A stretch of 64,000 nt of DNA, from the NCBI GenBank assembly GCA_014116815.1, contig JACGYV010000001.1, positions 186,001-250,000 of the forward strand, written 5' to 3'. Below are positions 52,734 to 62,534 of this stretch, one piece after another. The translations under genes and the position numbers were made by a program. The notes under the pieces were generated by a model. That model saw nothing but the letters and a program-made list of their open reading frames with translations, was not told the DNA's origin and did no database searches. This stretch comes from Holosporaceae bacterium 'Namur' (lineage in GTDB: Bacteria; Pseudomonadota; Alphaproteobacteria; Rickettsiales; Midichloriaceae). Positions within the stretch are counted from its first letter, which is position 1, and each line of letters begins with the position of its first letter.

Positions 52734-53933
52734 ATGGAGCAGATAATCAGCAATGATAAGAAGAATTTACGATTGGCAAGTTACGCCGTTGATGCCGCGC
52801 ATAGCAGAGGAAGACGGCATAAAGAAAACTATGAAGGATATCTTTTACCCTATCAAAATGACCGAAACCGTATAATAAATTCCATTTCTTTCAGAAGGCT
52901 TGAGTACAAGACTCAAGTATTTATAAATTATGCGGGAGACCACTATAGAACTCGGTTAACCCATAGCCTGGAAGTCGCTCAAATTGCAAAAGCTATTGCA
53001 TATGAGCTGAACTTAAATGAAGATTTAACCGAGTGCATAGCTTTAGCTCATGATTTAGGCCACCCACCCTTCGGGCATGCAGGTGAAGATGCCTTGCAGG
53101 AAGTAGCAAAAGAATTCGGCGGATTTGATCATAACGCTCAAACCTTAAAAATTCTAACCTATCTTGAACAAAGATACGCAGAATTTGACGGGCTAAATTT
53201 AACCTGGGAAACTTTAGAAGGAATTGCTAAGCATAATGGCCCATTAACCGGGAAATACAGTAAGCCTAAAAAACTGAGTAACATATATACCGATATAACT
53301 AAAGTATTTGATTTAAAACTTGAAACCTTTGCCTCTCTTGAAGCGCAAGTTGCTTCGCTTGCCGATGATATCGCTTATATAAATCATGATATTGATGACG
53401 GATATAGAGCAGGATTTATTACCATTTCGGATCTTAAATCTTTAGATCTGTTGGGTGAAATATTTACTATGCTTGAATCTACTTATCCGAATCTCTCTGT
53501 TTCAAAGATGATAAGTGAGGCGCTAAGAAGATTCAAAAAACAAATGGTTACCGATTTAGTTGCCGAGATTAAAAGAAGAATATCTTTTTACAATATTTAT
53601 TCTGCTGAAGATATTAGAAACATGCATGAACCAATCGCGGCTTTTTCAAAAGATATGGAAGTGATAAAGGATAAAATAAAAGCATTTCTGTTCGAAAGGA
53701 TCTACCGTCATTATAAAGTTAATCGTACTAAAGTAAAAGCTTTTCATGTGGTGAAAAATTTATTTGAAACCCTAATGAAAAATCCGAATTGTATGCCGAC
53801 CGATTGGTATGAGAAGCTGGTTGATTGCGATGAACAAAAGAAAGCTGAGATTATAATAGATTATATAGCAGGAATGACTGATAGATATGCTATTGAGCAA
53901 TATAAAAAGCTCTTTGACCCTTTAGAATATTGA
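52734..53933 (+). CDS. dgt: dGTP triphosphohydrolase-like HD protein
   Basis: A 399-residue HD-domain enzyme hydrolysing dNTPs, with the type-2 dGTPase layout. Metal ligands are H77 (RLTHSLEVAQ) and H106-D107 (ALAHDLGHPPFGHAGE), with a further conserved SLADDIAYINHDIDD block. It regulates nucleotide pools. It diverges from mraZ across a 105-nt region holding the MraZ box; pgi follows 35 nt downstream. The true substrate (dGTP or other dNTPs) cannot be told from sequence. Confidence 0.93.
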   Translation: MEQIISNDKKNLRLASYAVDAAHSRGRRHKENYEGYLLPYQNDRNRIINSISFRRLEYKTQVFINYAGDHYRTRLTHSLEVAQIAKAIAYELNLNEDLTECIALAHDLGHPPFGHAGEDALQEVAKEFGGFDHNAQTLKILTYLEQRYAEFDGLNLTWETLEGIAKHNGPLTGKYSKPKKLSNIYTDITKVFDLKLETFASLEAQVASLADDIAYINHDIDDGYRAGFITISDLKSLDLLGEIFTMLESTYPNLSVSKMISEALRRFKKQMVTDLVAEIKRRISFYNIYSAEDIRNMHEPIAAFSKDMEVIKDKIKAFLFERIYRHYKVNRTKVKAFHVVKNLFETLMKNPNCMPTDWYEKLVDCDEQKKAEIIIDYIAGMTDRYAIEQYKKLFDPLEY

Positions 53934-53968
53934 TGTAAATTACAAACGAAAAAGATAGTTAAGGACAT

Positions 53969-55171
53969 ATGAATATAAAGCTCAGCAGCAATACGGAATG
54001 CTTTCAAAGAGGAGAAGAATTTTTAAAAGTATTACATTATATAAAAGATAATAGAGCTTCCGATTATAAGTTGTTTAGCTTTAATTCAAGCTATTACTAT
54101 AATTTAACTAATTTGCTAGAGCCTATTGCAAGGCAAATCAAGGAAGATTGCCGTACAGTAGTAATGGTCGGGATGGGGGGGGCTATATTAAACCCTAAAA
54201 CTTTTGCTTTATTTAACAGAAATGTGAGTTTAAATATAGAATACCTGGATACTTTAGACCCAGTTTATTTCCAGCTATTAATTGAAAAAATTGATTTTAA
54301 GCAAACGAAATTTTTAATAATCAGTAAATCCGGTGAAACACTTGAGACAATCTCTCTATGCCTTACATTAATCAAAATTTTTGAACAGCAGGGGATAAAA
54401 AATATCAATAAACATTTTATATTTATTAACGGTTTCAAGGATAGCACCTTAAAAGAAATTGCTATAAATTTAGGTAGTACTATTCTTCCTCATGAAGAGA
54501 TCGGCGGGAGGTTTGCATCGTTTACCAATATCAACCTGCTACCTTTAATGCTTATGAATCAAGATGCTCATGCATTTTGTGAGGGGGGAGAAGAGGTGCT
54601 TAGAGATTTTCTTTATAACCGAGAGGAAAGCTTAATAGCTAAGGGGATGGCTTTTTTAACTAACATGGTTGAAAAAAAATATAGCATACATATTAATATG
54701 TCATATGCACGGTCTTTACATAACTTTTTGGAATGGAACAAGCAGATAATTGCTGAAAGCTTGGGTAAAGAGGGTTTCGGAATTACTCCGATGTGCGCGC
54801 ATGGTCCCGAAGATCAGCATAGCCAGCTGCAACTATACCTTGATGGTTCTAAAGATAAATTTTTCTCTCTTTATAACTTCGCGACATATAAAGCGCCTAG
54901 CTTGCCGGCCGTAGAGTTTCAGGGGATATTTAATAAAACTATAGAAGATTTGATTTTAGCTCAGTATAAAGCATTTATGGATATTTTATCAGAACATAAG
55001 ATACCTGCTCGTCAAATCACCATGTTAGATGATTCTCCCAAAAGTTTAGGAGCCTTGATGATGTTCTCAATGATTGAAACTATAATTTTAGGGCTGATGA
55101 ATAATATAAATCCTTTCGGGCAACCGGCTGTGGAAGGGATGAAGCAATTAGTTTATAAGTTATTAAAGTAA
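53969..55171 (+). CDS. pgi: Glucose-6-phosphate isomerase (short form)
   Basis: Interconverts glucose-6-phosphate and fructose-6-phosphate. At 400 residues it is shorter than the ~550-residue E. coli enzyme, but the core blocks are present: VVMVGMGGAILNPKT, a SIS-type SKSGETLETISL, GGRFASFTNINLLPL, the catalytic Glu region LEWNKQIIAESLGKEG, and CAHGPEDQHSQLQLYLDG. A purine-rich AAGGAC lies upstream. Glycolytic genes are rare in Rickettsia proper, so this suggests retained sugar-phosphate metabolism or gluconeogenic supply to GlmS. Confidence 0.93.
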   Translation: MNIKLSSNTECFQRGEEFLKVLHYIKDNRASDYKLFSFNSSYYYNLTNLLEPIARQIKEDCRTVVMVGMGGAILNPKTFALFNRNVSLNIEYLDTLDPVYFQLLIEKIDFKQTKFLIISKSGETLETISLCLTLIKIFEQQGIKNINKHFIFINGFKDSTLKEIAINLGSTILPHEEIGGRFASFTNINLLPLMLMNQDAHAFCEGGEEVLRDFLYNREESLIAKGMAFLTNMVEKKYSIHINMSYARSLHNFLEWNKQIIAESLGKEGFGITPMCAHGPEDQHSQLQLYLDGSKDKFFSLYNFATYKAPSLPAVEFQGIFNKTIEDLILAQYKAFMDILSEHKIPARQITMLDDSPKSLGALMMFSMIETIILGLMNNINPFGQPAVEGMKQLVYKLLK

Positions 55172-55212
55172 TTAACTAAAATCTCAAGCGAACAATGACA
55201 TATTGAAATAAC

Positions 55213-56721
55213 TTATGGAAGGAATGTGATTAAAGAATTCCCGGTCATCTCTTTAGGTTTCCTTATGTCAAGCAACTCCAAAAGCGTAGGCGCTATATCA
55301 GATAATGCTCCGTCTTTTAGCTTTATATTCTTTTTCCCGATATAAATTAAAGGTACTTTAAATAAAGTATGGGAAGTAAACGGTTCAAGGGTATCCGGGT
55401 TCTTCATTAATTCCGCATTACCGTGGTCAGCTGTAATTAACATTTCCGAATCGGTTTCTTTAATAACGGTTAGGATTTTACCTAGGCAATCATCAATAGC
55501 TTCAATAGCTTTCTCTGTAGCTTCAATATTACCGGAATGACCTACCATATCAGCATTAGCAAAATTAGCGCAAATTAAGTTGTAAGATCTGCTTTTGATT
55601 GCCTCAATTAATTTATCGGTTACGTCATATACTGACATTTGAGGCGCTAAATCATAAGTTTTAACTTTCGGAGAGGGAACTAAAATCCTCTCTTCTCCTT
55701 CAAACGGCTCTTCTCTTCCGCCGCTTAAGAAAAACGTAACATGGGCATATTTCTCGGTTTCCGCTATCCTTAGTTGCCGCATTCCATGCTTTGAGATAAC
55801 TTCTCCTAATGTATAAGCAATATTTTCAGCAGGGAAAAGAGTGCTTAAATATCGGTTTAGCTCCTCCGAATATTCAGTCATTCCTACAACCGATGCTAGT
55901 ATTACTTTATTTCCCCGAGGAAAATCTTTAAAATCTTCTTCTACTAATGCGGTTAAAATTTGTCTAACTCTATCAGCACGGAAGTTTGCCATCAGTATAG
56001 CATCATTTTCTTTTATCCCTTGGTAGTTGTTTTCTACGTGAGGAATGATGAATTCATCGGATATATACTGAGTATAGCTTTGCTCGATAACTTCCTGCGG
56101 AGTATTAAACTTCGGTGCTTGTGCCTTAATTATAGCATTATAACTAAGTTCAATCCTATCCCATCTTTTATCTCTATCCATTGCATAAAACCTTCCGCTT
56201 ATACTTGCGATCTCCAGCTCTGCTTGCGTGATGAAATTTATATAATCCTGAGCACATTTCGGTGAGGTATCCCTACCGTCGGTAATTGCATGGATTAAAA
56301 CTTTAATATTATGTTTCCGGAGTATTTTGCTGAGAGCAACTATATGATCAATATGCGAATGTACTCCGCCGTCGGATATAAGCCCGATTATGTGGCAGGT
56401 TCCACCGGTTTCTTTTAATGTTGCAATCAACTCCTTTAATGCTTCATTATCTTCTAACCGGGTTGATTCAATCGCATGATTTATTTTAGGTAAGTCTTGG
56501 AACATTACTCTTCCGCTGCCTATAGTCATGTGACCTACCTCGGAATTACCCATCTGCCCTTCAGGTAAGCCGACATCCAAGCCACTTGTTTCAATTAAAG
56601 AGTGGGGATAATTTTGTAATATATATGAGTAATTAGGAGTATCAGCGCCTAAAATTGCATTATATTTCGGCGAAGGGTTATAACCCCAACCGTCAAGAAC
56701 TAATAAAATACGAGTAGTCAT
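55213..56721 (-). CDS. gpmI: 2,3-bisphosphoglycerate-independent phosphoglycerate mutase
   Basis: Interconverts 3- and 2-phosphoglycerate in lower glycolysis. The 502-residue alkaline-phosphatase-fold enzyme has D10 in VLDGWGYNP, phosphorylated S60 in GNSEVGHMTIGSGR, the phosphotransferase insert with HSHIDH and TDGRDTSP, and the late metal ligands ADMVGHSG and TADHGNAE. It converges on pgi with a 41-nt gap and lies 7 nt downstream of a sensor kinase on the same strand. Confidence 0.97.
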   Translation of the reverse strand: MTTRILLVLDGWGYNPSPKYNAILGADTPNYSYILQNYPHSLIETSGLDVGLPEGQMGNSEVGHMTIGSGRVMFQDLPKINHAIESTRLEDNEALKELIATLKETGGTCHIIGLISDGGVHSHIDHIVALSKILRKHNIKVLIHAITDGRDTSPKCAQDYINFITQAELEIASISGRFYAMDRDKRWDRIELSYNAIIKAQAPKFNTPQEVIEQSYTQYISDEFIIPHVENNYQGIKENDAILMANFRADRVRQILTALVEEDFKDFPRGNKVILASVVGMTEYSEELNRYLSTLFPAENIAYTLGEVISKHGMRQLRIAETEKYAHVTFFLSGGREEPFEGEERILVPSPKVKTYDLAPQMSVYDVTDKLIEAIKSRSYNLICANFANADMVGHSGNIEATEKAIEAIDDCLGKILTVIKETDSEMLITADHGNAELMKNPDTLEPFTSHTLFKVPLIYIGKKNIKLKDGALSDIAPTLLELLDIRKPKEMTGNSLITFLP

Positions 56722-56728
56722 ATAATTA

Positions 56729-58018
56729 CTAAATAGGGAATATTAATATAATTCTTAAACCATTATAAGGACTTTGAGCAAGTTTAATTTTTCCCCCATG
56801 CGCTTGAACGATACTTTTTACAATTGCAAGCCCAAGTCCATAACCCTCTTTGCTGTCAGCTGTTTTTTGGAATGGTTTGAAAACCATTTTTCTATCCTGC
56901 TCTTCTATACCTTTGCCGTCATCGTCAACCGTGATATAGAGGTTATCATCCAGCTTATAAACTATTACTTCTATTTTACTCTTTGCATATTTGATAGCGT
57001 TTTCAATTATATTATTAACCGCACGTTGGAATGCATTAGGGCGGAGAGGCATATGCTGCATATTAACGGAAGTATTGATAACCAATCGGTCATCATTAAA
57101 TTTTGCTAATATTTTATTTAATAGAGCTATTATTTCTGTTTCAACCACCTCTTCATTACCCTCACCTTTGGCAAAATCCAAATAACTTATGACCATTTGC
57201 TCCATTTCGTTTAGATCTTGGCTTATTTCTTCAGCTACTCCCTTATCATCAAGCATAGCGGTTTGTAATTTTAACCGAGTAAGCGGGGTTCTCAAGTCAT
57301 GGGAAATATGGGCTAGAAGTTCAGTTCGATATTTTATCTGTCTCTCAATTCTCTGTTTCATTTTTATAAATGCATTACCGGCAGTTCTGATTTCTTTAGC
57401 ACCTGAGGGCTTGAAGAACTCTATATCATGTCCTTTGCCGAATTGGTCGGCGACTTCTGCAAGTTTAGTAATCGATCTTATTTGGTTACGCATAAAGATG
57501 AGGGATATTATAATTAACAGCGAAGCAACTCCTATCATCCATAGCATAAATATATAAGTGGTAGGGCTTTTTATCCGCTTGCTTGAAAAGCTTATTTCCA
57601 TGTATTTCTCTTTTATTTTATAACCGATGACAATTGAGGATTTGTTGCTAATATAACTTATGTAATTCGGTTGGGTTTTAAGCTTTTCCAGTTTCGTTTT
57701 AAATTCTGAAAGATCTTGGTCAAATTGCTCGGGAGAAAACTTATTTTTATTTTGTAGAAATGTTTCCTTAGTTAAAAATTTTACCTCCAAACCTAGGGGG
57801 TTTAGTATATTTAAAGCCTTCTTATTATTTGATTTTGTGCTGTTTATGGTGTTTAAAACTGTTTCCACTTCTCCAACCAGTGCATCTTGCATATGAGAGG
57901 TGACATTCTCCCAATGCCTTTCATAAAATATTATAGTGATCACTACTTGCAGCAACACCATAGGGAGCATGATAATTAATAAAAACCTTCCGAATAATGA
58001 ACTAGGGGTGAACTTCAT
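56729..58018 (-). CDS. EnvZ-like sensor histidine kinase
   Basis: A 429-residue membrane kinase: helix 1 (~10-31), a ~120-residue periplasmic domain, helix 2 (~155-175), HAMP (~176-230), HisKA with H240 in AHISHDLRTPLTRLK, and HATPase with ENAIKYAKS, DDDGKGI and GYGLGLAIVKS. Layout and the HISHDLRTPLTRL block resemble the EnvZ/OmpR class of osmosensors. No partner regulator is adjacent; gpmI follows 7 nt downstream. Confidence 0.92.
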   Translation of the reverse strand: MKFTPSSLFGRFLLIIMLPMVLLQVVITIIFYERHWENVTSHMQDALVGEVETVLNTINSTKSNNKKALNILNPLGLEVKFLTKETFLQNKNKFSPEQFDQDLSEFKTKLEKLKTQPNYISYISNKSSIVIGYKIKEKYMEISFSSKRIKSPTTYIFMLWMIGVASLLIIISLIFMRNQIRSITKLAEVADQFGKGHDIEFFKPSGAKEIRTAGNAFIKMKQRIERQIKYRTELLAHISHDLRTPLTRLKLQTAMLDDKGVAEEISQDLNEMEQMVISYLDFAKGEGNEEVVETEIIALLNKILAKFNDDRLVINTSVNMQHMPLRPNAFQRAVNNIIENAIKYAKSKIEVIVYKLDDNLYITVDDDGKGIEEQDRKMVFKPFQKTADSKEGYGLGLAIVKSIVQAHGGKIKLAQSPYNGLRIILIFPI

Positions 58019-58130
58019 TTTTTATCTGCCGAATTTGTTTACGTAATTAATTAAATCAAATTAAACAACTGGACAACGTAAACCTAACTGATATAGAAAC
58101 AAATTTAGATAAAATATAACCCCGAAAGCC

Positions 58131-59615
58131 ATGAAAGCATATAATTTTTTAGAAACACATTTTAAAGAAATTTCAATTATTGATCAAATTTCAAGCATAC
58201 TCGGCTGGGATAAAGAAGTGATAATGCCGACCGGGTCACTGAGCTCAAGAATCGAGCAGTCATCATATCTTATAAAACTGGCGCATGAGAAAATTTGTAA
58301 CCCATTAATAAAGGAAAAAATTGACGAAGCTTTAGAAGATGCGTCTTTATTAAATGATTGGCAAAAAGCTAACTTACATGAAATGAAAAAAATTTTTGAT
58401 GATTATGCCTCCGTCGATAACAGCTTGGTGAGAGAATATTCCTCACTAAGGCAAGAATGTGAGATGATTTGGCGTTCGGCAAGAAAAAATAAATCCTTTG
58501 ATGAAGTTAAGCCTTATTTTGCAAAGCTGTTATCGGTAGTGCGTAAAATTGCAACCGCGAAGGCGGATTATTTTAAAGTTTCTTCTTATCAGGCATTAGT
58601 AAATGAATATGACCCTAAGCGGAAAGTTGAAGAAATAGATAGTATATTTTCCGAACTTAAAAAATTCTTACCCCAATTTATTGAAAAGGTGAGAAGTACT
58701 CAAGGTGAAAAGCCGGAGCTGGGCGGGCACTTCCCGATCGAACTTCAGCAGCAGTTAGGTATAGAGATCATGAAAGATTTCGGATTCGATTTTAATAAAG
58801 GAAGGCTCGATACCAGCACTCATCCTTTTTGCGGAGGGATACCACAGGATATAAGACTTACTACGAGATACGACGAAAATGATCTATTTATTGCTTTGCA
58901 AGGTATAATCCATGAAACCGGACATGCTTCATATGAATATAATTTACCCCTCGAATATGCATATCAACCCGTCGGACGCAACCTCGGGATGGCTATTCAT
59001 GAAAGCCAGTCACTGCTTACTGAGATGCAAATCGGAAGAAGCGATGAATTTGTCGAGTACCTTACCCCTAAGCTGATTAAGTATTTTTCGGTCGATAGAA
59101 CTAAATTTAATCAGGAAAATATTATAAAATACGTCAAGCATGTGGAGCCTTCTTTTATTCGTGTAGATGCTGATGAAGTTACCTATCCGCTGCATGTAAT
59201 AATGCGCTATGAACTTGAGAAGCAGCTTATAGCCGGTGATCTGGAGGTTAGCGATTTACCTTCCGCCTGGAACGATTACTTCAGGCAAACTATCGGGTTA
59301 ACCCCTGATCATGATGCTTTAGGTGTTTTACAGGATATGCATTGGTATAGCGGGATTTTCGGGTATTTCCCAAGCTATACGCTGGGTGCGGTTACTGCTG
59401 CTCAATTAATGAACTCGATTAGAAAAGCGATTCCTGAAACAAATGAACTGGTTAAAAGAGGTAAATTAAAGCCGATTTATGATTGGCTTAAGGAGAATAT
59501 CCATTCAAAAGGAAAGCTATTTTCAGCGGATCAATTGCTGCTTAATTCTACCGGTGAAAGTTTAAATCCCAGGTACTTTATAGCATATTTAGAATCCAAA
59601 TACGCACATAATTAA
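58131..59615 (+). CDS. M32-family carboxypeptidase (Taq type)
   Basis: A zinc metallocarboxypeptidase that removes C-terminal residues from peptides. The 494-residue, mainly helical protein carries the family markers HPFCGGIPQDIRLTTRYDEND (231-251, first part HPF) and the zinc site HETGH at 261-265, followed by a downstream Glu region (AIHESQSLLTEMQIGRS). It has no signal peptide, so it is probably cytosolic peptide recycling. It is common in alphaproteobacteria. Confidence 0.95.
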   Translation: MKAYNFLETHFKEISIIDQISSILGWDKEVIMPTGSLSSRIEQSSYLIKLAHEKICNPLIKEKIDEALEDASLLNDWQKANLHEMKKIFDDYASVDNSLVREYSSLRQECEMIWRSARKNKSFDEVKPYFAKLLSVVRKIATAKADYFKVSSYQALVNEYDPKRKVEEIDSIFSELKKFLPQFIEKVRSTQGEKPELGGHFPIELQQQLGIEIMKDFGFDFNKGRLDTSTHPFCGGIPQDIRLTTRYDENDLFIALQGIIHETGHASYEYNLPLEYAYQPVGRNLGMAIHESQSLLTEMQIGRSDEFVEYLTPKLIKYFSVDRTKFNQENIIKYVKHVEPSFIRVDADEVTYPLHVIMRYELEKQLIAGDLEVSDLPSAWNDYFRQTIGLTPDHDALGVLQDMHWYSGIFGYFPSYTLGAVTAAQLMNSIRKAIPETNELVKRGKLKPIYDWLKENIHSKGKLFSADQLLLNSTGESLNPRYFIAYLESKYAHN

Positions 59616-59626
59616 ATCTTTTATAA

Positions 59627-60163
59627 CTAGGGGTATAATTCAAATTCTACGGACTCTAAAGTAGATACGGCATAACCCTTCTCGTTCGGGGGAACTTCAT
59701 CTTTCTCATATGAGAAGTAGTAATCTTTTACTAATCCGGCTGTCGTTAAAATTACTCTGCCTTTAATTGAGGAAATCTCATGAATGTGAGAATAGGCGGT
59801 ATCCAATATATTACCGCTTAAAAAGCCCATGGCCATACCCGGTAATTTTGGAAAAATTATATCAATAACTCCGCCTTTTATAGCTTTTTCAATTCCCCAA
59901 GTAACGCTCTTGACTGCTGTATTCAATAGTATTTCAAGCTTGCCGCTATTACTTGAAAGTGTGTCGTATATTCCGTTTAATACTCCGCATGAGGTGCTTG
60001 TTATAGCCGCTAAAGCGAAACAGTAAGAATTATTGGAAAGTGCCCATAAAATGGCGGCATCGGAAGCTATACGCACTTCGGAATCTTTGAATCTTAACAT
60101 GGGATAAAAGACTAATATGAAATTTAAGCATAGTTTAAAGATATTTAAACTATTAACAATCAA
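59627..60163 (-). CDS. Hypothetical protein with glycine-rich hydrophobic centre
   Basis: 178 residues from a TTG start; an ATG at 60100 would remove a hydrophobic first stretch and give 157. I do not recognise the family. Hydrophobic segments occur at ~8-24 and ~35-60, and a Gly/Ala-rich stretch (KLPGMAMGFLSGNILDTAYSH) at ~110-130 could insert in or associate with membranes. The tail is acidic (EKDEVPPNEKGYAVSTLESVEFELYP). It lies 25 nt upstream-adjacent to lspA on the same strand and converges on the M32 carboxypeptidase. Confidence 0.6.
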   Translation of the reverse strand: MIVNSLNIFKLCLNFILVFYPMLRFKDSEVRIASDAAILWALSNNSYCFALAAITSTSCGVLNGIYDTLSSNSGKLEILLNTAVKSVTWGIEKAIKGGVIDIIFPKLPGMAMGFLSGNILDTAYSHIHEISSIKGRVILTTAGLVKDYYFSYEKDEVPPNEKGYAVSTLESVEFELYP

Positions 60164-60188
60164 CTGGCAATAGAATAAGTAAATTTTT

Positions 60189-60677
60189 TTACAACTGTCG
60201 GTTTTGTTCTTTTTCTTGAAATGATTGCGCCATTAAAATTAAAACTCCGATTACGATAAAAGAATCAGCCAGGTTAAATGCAGGGTAATGATATTGTTTA
60301 AAGTAAAAATCTATGAAATCCACAACTGCACCGTACAGGATTCTATCGACAATATTACCTACGGCTCCCCCGATAATCAGGGCAATAGGAAATAAAACCT
60401 TATTATCATTAGACTTCCAAAACCATATCATTAAGCACGCCACGATAACAAGAGAAACTGAAATTAAGATAATTTGACCTTGCTCCAAATTATTAAACAT
60501 TCCGAAACTGATCCCGTAATTCCAAACTAAAGCTATATTTAAAAATAACCCTACCTCTATAGCCTGTGTCCCGTTATGATGTATAAAGTAATCGAGTACC
60601 AGGTGCTTGGTAACTTGGTCTGATATGATTGCGGTAATAACAATTAAAAGTAACTTTAGCAATTTTCCGTTTAGCAT
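60189..60677 (-). CDS. lspA: Lipoprotein signal peptidase (signal peptidase II)
   Basis: LspA cleaves signal peptides from diacylglyceryl-modified prolipoproteins in the inner membrane. The 162-residue protein has four membrane helices. The catalytic aspartates are D120 in GAVVDFIDF and D138 in FNLADS; GNIVDR precedes them. It follows holB on the same strand with a 4-nt gap (dapA-holB-lspA order). Confidence 0.96.
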   Translation of the reverse strand: MLNGKLLKLLLIVITAIISDQVTKHLVLDYFIHHNGTQAIEVGLFLNIALVWNYGISFGMFNNLEQGQIILISVSLVIVACLMIWFWKSNDNKVLFPIALIIGGAVGNIVDRILYGAVVDFIDFYFKQYHYPAFNLADSFIVIGVLILMAQSFQEKEQNRQL

Positions 60678-60681
60678 TTAT

Positions 60682-61632
60682 TTAACTCAATGTTGAAAGG
60701 ATGAAATGTTGTTTATCAAGATGGAATGTTTCCACCTCAATCAGTTTTTTTTGTAATTCAAAAAAATAATTTAGTCTGTCTTCTAAATTACTGTTATTTA
60801 AAGATGATTTAATCTTATTTATTATTGATTTAAGTAACATGAATTTTACTAGAGACCAGTTTTCCTGCCCTGTTTTAATACTCTCGACAAACTTTAAGAT
60901 ATCAATAATAGAATTACTATTTAAAGAGTGTTCCAATTCTTTTAAAAATTTGATTCCATATTCGCTATGTATTTCAACTGCAAGTTTTAGATTGCCGCTT
61001 GTGATATTATATAGTTCTTCAGCTTCTTGCAGGCTAATATTTTCTAGGTTTTGCTCCAGTGCTGTTTTAAAATCATCAAATAATAAAGGTTTAAGTTTCA
61101 GGTTAAGGCAGCGAGAGCGAATGGTAGGGAGTATTTTAAATGCTGAACTCGCAATTAAAAAAATAATTGTATTTTTTGGAGGTTCTTCTAAAATTTTAAG
61201 CATAGCATTTGAGGCGCTGATGTTCATATAATCCGCGCCGTCAATAACTACAACTTTATATTTTGATTCACTTGCGGTTAGCCTTAAAAATTGTATTACC
61301 CCTCTGACTTCTTCAATGGTAATAGTCGGCTGTTTACGAGGTTCTCCGTCTTTTATTTCAGCATCAATTATGATTAAGTCAGGGTGAGTTAATCCTTCTA
61401 TCTTTTTAATAACCGGATTTCGGGTAGAAATCTCCAGATTGTTCGGTTGATACAGCGGGTGTTGAAGTAGAAATTTTGCGAAATGATAAGTAAGAGTTGC
61501 TTTACCTATTCCTTTTTCTCCGGTAATCAGCCATGAGTGATGTAATCTTTTATTTTGAAATGAATCCAGGAAAAGCTGTTTAGCTTCTTGATGACCATAG
61601 ATTTTATTATTTCTAAGCGGGCTTATAACCAT
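60682..61632 (-). CDS. holB: DNA polymerase III subunit delta-prime
   Basis: A clamp-loader stator subunit. The 316-residue AAA+ protein has GHQEAKQLFLDSF near the start, a P-loop-like GEKGIGKA (38-45), SNAMLKILEEPP and SRCLNLKLKPL. Its start ATG overlaps the dapA stop by 1 nt (TAATG), so translation is coupled. Its partner HolA is at 3.2-4.3 kb. Confidence 0.93.
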   Translation of the reverse strand: MVISPLRNNKIYGHQEAKQLFLDSFQNKRLHHSWLITGEKGIGKATLTYHFAKFLLQHPLYQPNNLEISTRNPVIKKIEGLTHPDLIIIDAEIKDGEPRKQPTITIEEVRGVIQFLRLTASESKYKVVVIDGADYMNISASNAMLKILEEPPKNTIIFLIASSAFKILPTIRSRCLNLKLKPLLFDDFKTALEQNLENISLQEAEELYNITSGNLKLAVEIHSEYGIKFLKELEHSLNSNSIIDILKFVESIKTGQENWSLVKFMLLKSIINKIKSSLNNSNLEDRLNYFFELQKKLIEVETFHLDKQHFILSTLS

Positions 61633-62519
61633 TAAATTACCCCTAAGGCTTTAAGCTCGTTATCAATTTTAATACAATTAGGATGAGTGAGTGTAAGAAG
61701 CGGTAGTCTCAATTCCGGTGTCGAAATCAATCCCATCCTGAAAGCGGCATATTTAACCGGTATAGGGTTAGTCTCACAATACATTAAATCTATAATTTTT
61801 TGGTATTTTTCCAGCTCTTTTACCGCTTCGGTAAACTGGCCGCTTAAGGTTAAGTTTTGGATATTAGACATTGCCTCAGGAAAAATATTGCCGATAATTG
61901 AAATGCAGCCTTTCCCGCCGTTTAAATTAAATGTTGCTGAAGTTGCATCCTCTCCCGAAAGTTGTAAAAAATCATTATTGCTTAGCATAGCTTTTAAACT
62001 AAGCGGCCTGGAGAGATCCCCGGTGGCATCTTTAATGCCTACGATGTTCTTCAGTTCAGCTAATTTTGCTATGGTTTCATTATTGATATTGACTATAGTA
62101 CGACCCGGAACATTATAAACAAAAATCGGTAAATTCGTATTATTGTTTATATATTTAAAATGTTCATACATGCCTTGTTGAGAAGGTTTGTTATAATACG
62201 GGCACACTATCAATACAGCATCTGCACCTAAGTCTTTTGCTTCTTCCGTATATTGCAGGGTTTTTAAAGTGGAATTGCTGCCGGTTGCGACGATTAAAGG
62301 TATTTTTATACCGCTCTTATCTATTTCCTGGCGGCACACCTTAATCAGTTCGGTTCTTTCATTATCATTAATCGTTGCGCCTTCACCGGTGCTTCCTAGG
62401 ACAACTAACCCATGTACTTTAGATTTAATCTGCCATCTTACGAATCTTGCAAAACTTTCATAATCAACTTCGCCCTTTATGAAAGGGGTTATAAGTGCGG
62501 TTAATAATCCTTTAAACAT
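61632..62519 (-). CDS. dapA: 4-hydroxy-tetrahydrodipicolinate synthase
   Basis: Condenses pyruvate with aspartate semialdehyde in the diaminopimelate/lysine pathway. The 295-residue TIM-barrel enzyme has the Schiff-base lysine K163 (GIKDATGD), Y135 (VYNVPGRT) and the substrate loop GSTGEGATI (42-50), with CPYYNKPSQQGMYEHF. With ftsI and glmS, it indicates peptidoglycan synthesis. It starts 16 nt downstream of the sensor kinase gene, and holB follows with a 1-nt overlap. Confidence 0.97.
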   Translation of the reverse strand: MFKGLLTALITPFIKGEVDYESFARFVRWQIKSKVHGLVVLGSTGEGATINDNERTELIKVCRQEIDKSGIKIPLIVATGSNSTLKTLQYTEEAKDLGADAVLIVCPYYNKPSQQGMYEHFKYINNNTNLPIFVYNVPGRTIVNINNETIAKLAELKNIVGIKDATGDLSRPLSLKAMLSNNDFLQLSGEDATSATFNLNGGKGCISIIGNIFPEAMSNIQNLTLSGQFTEAVKELEKYQKIIDLMYCETNPIPVKYAAFRMGLISTPELRLPLLTLTHPNCIKIDNELKALGVI

Positions 62520-62534
62520 AGTATATTCCCTTAC

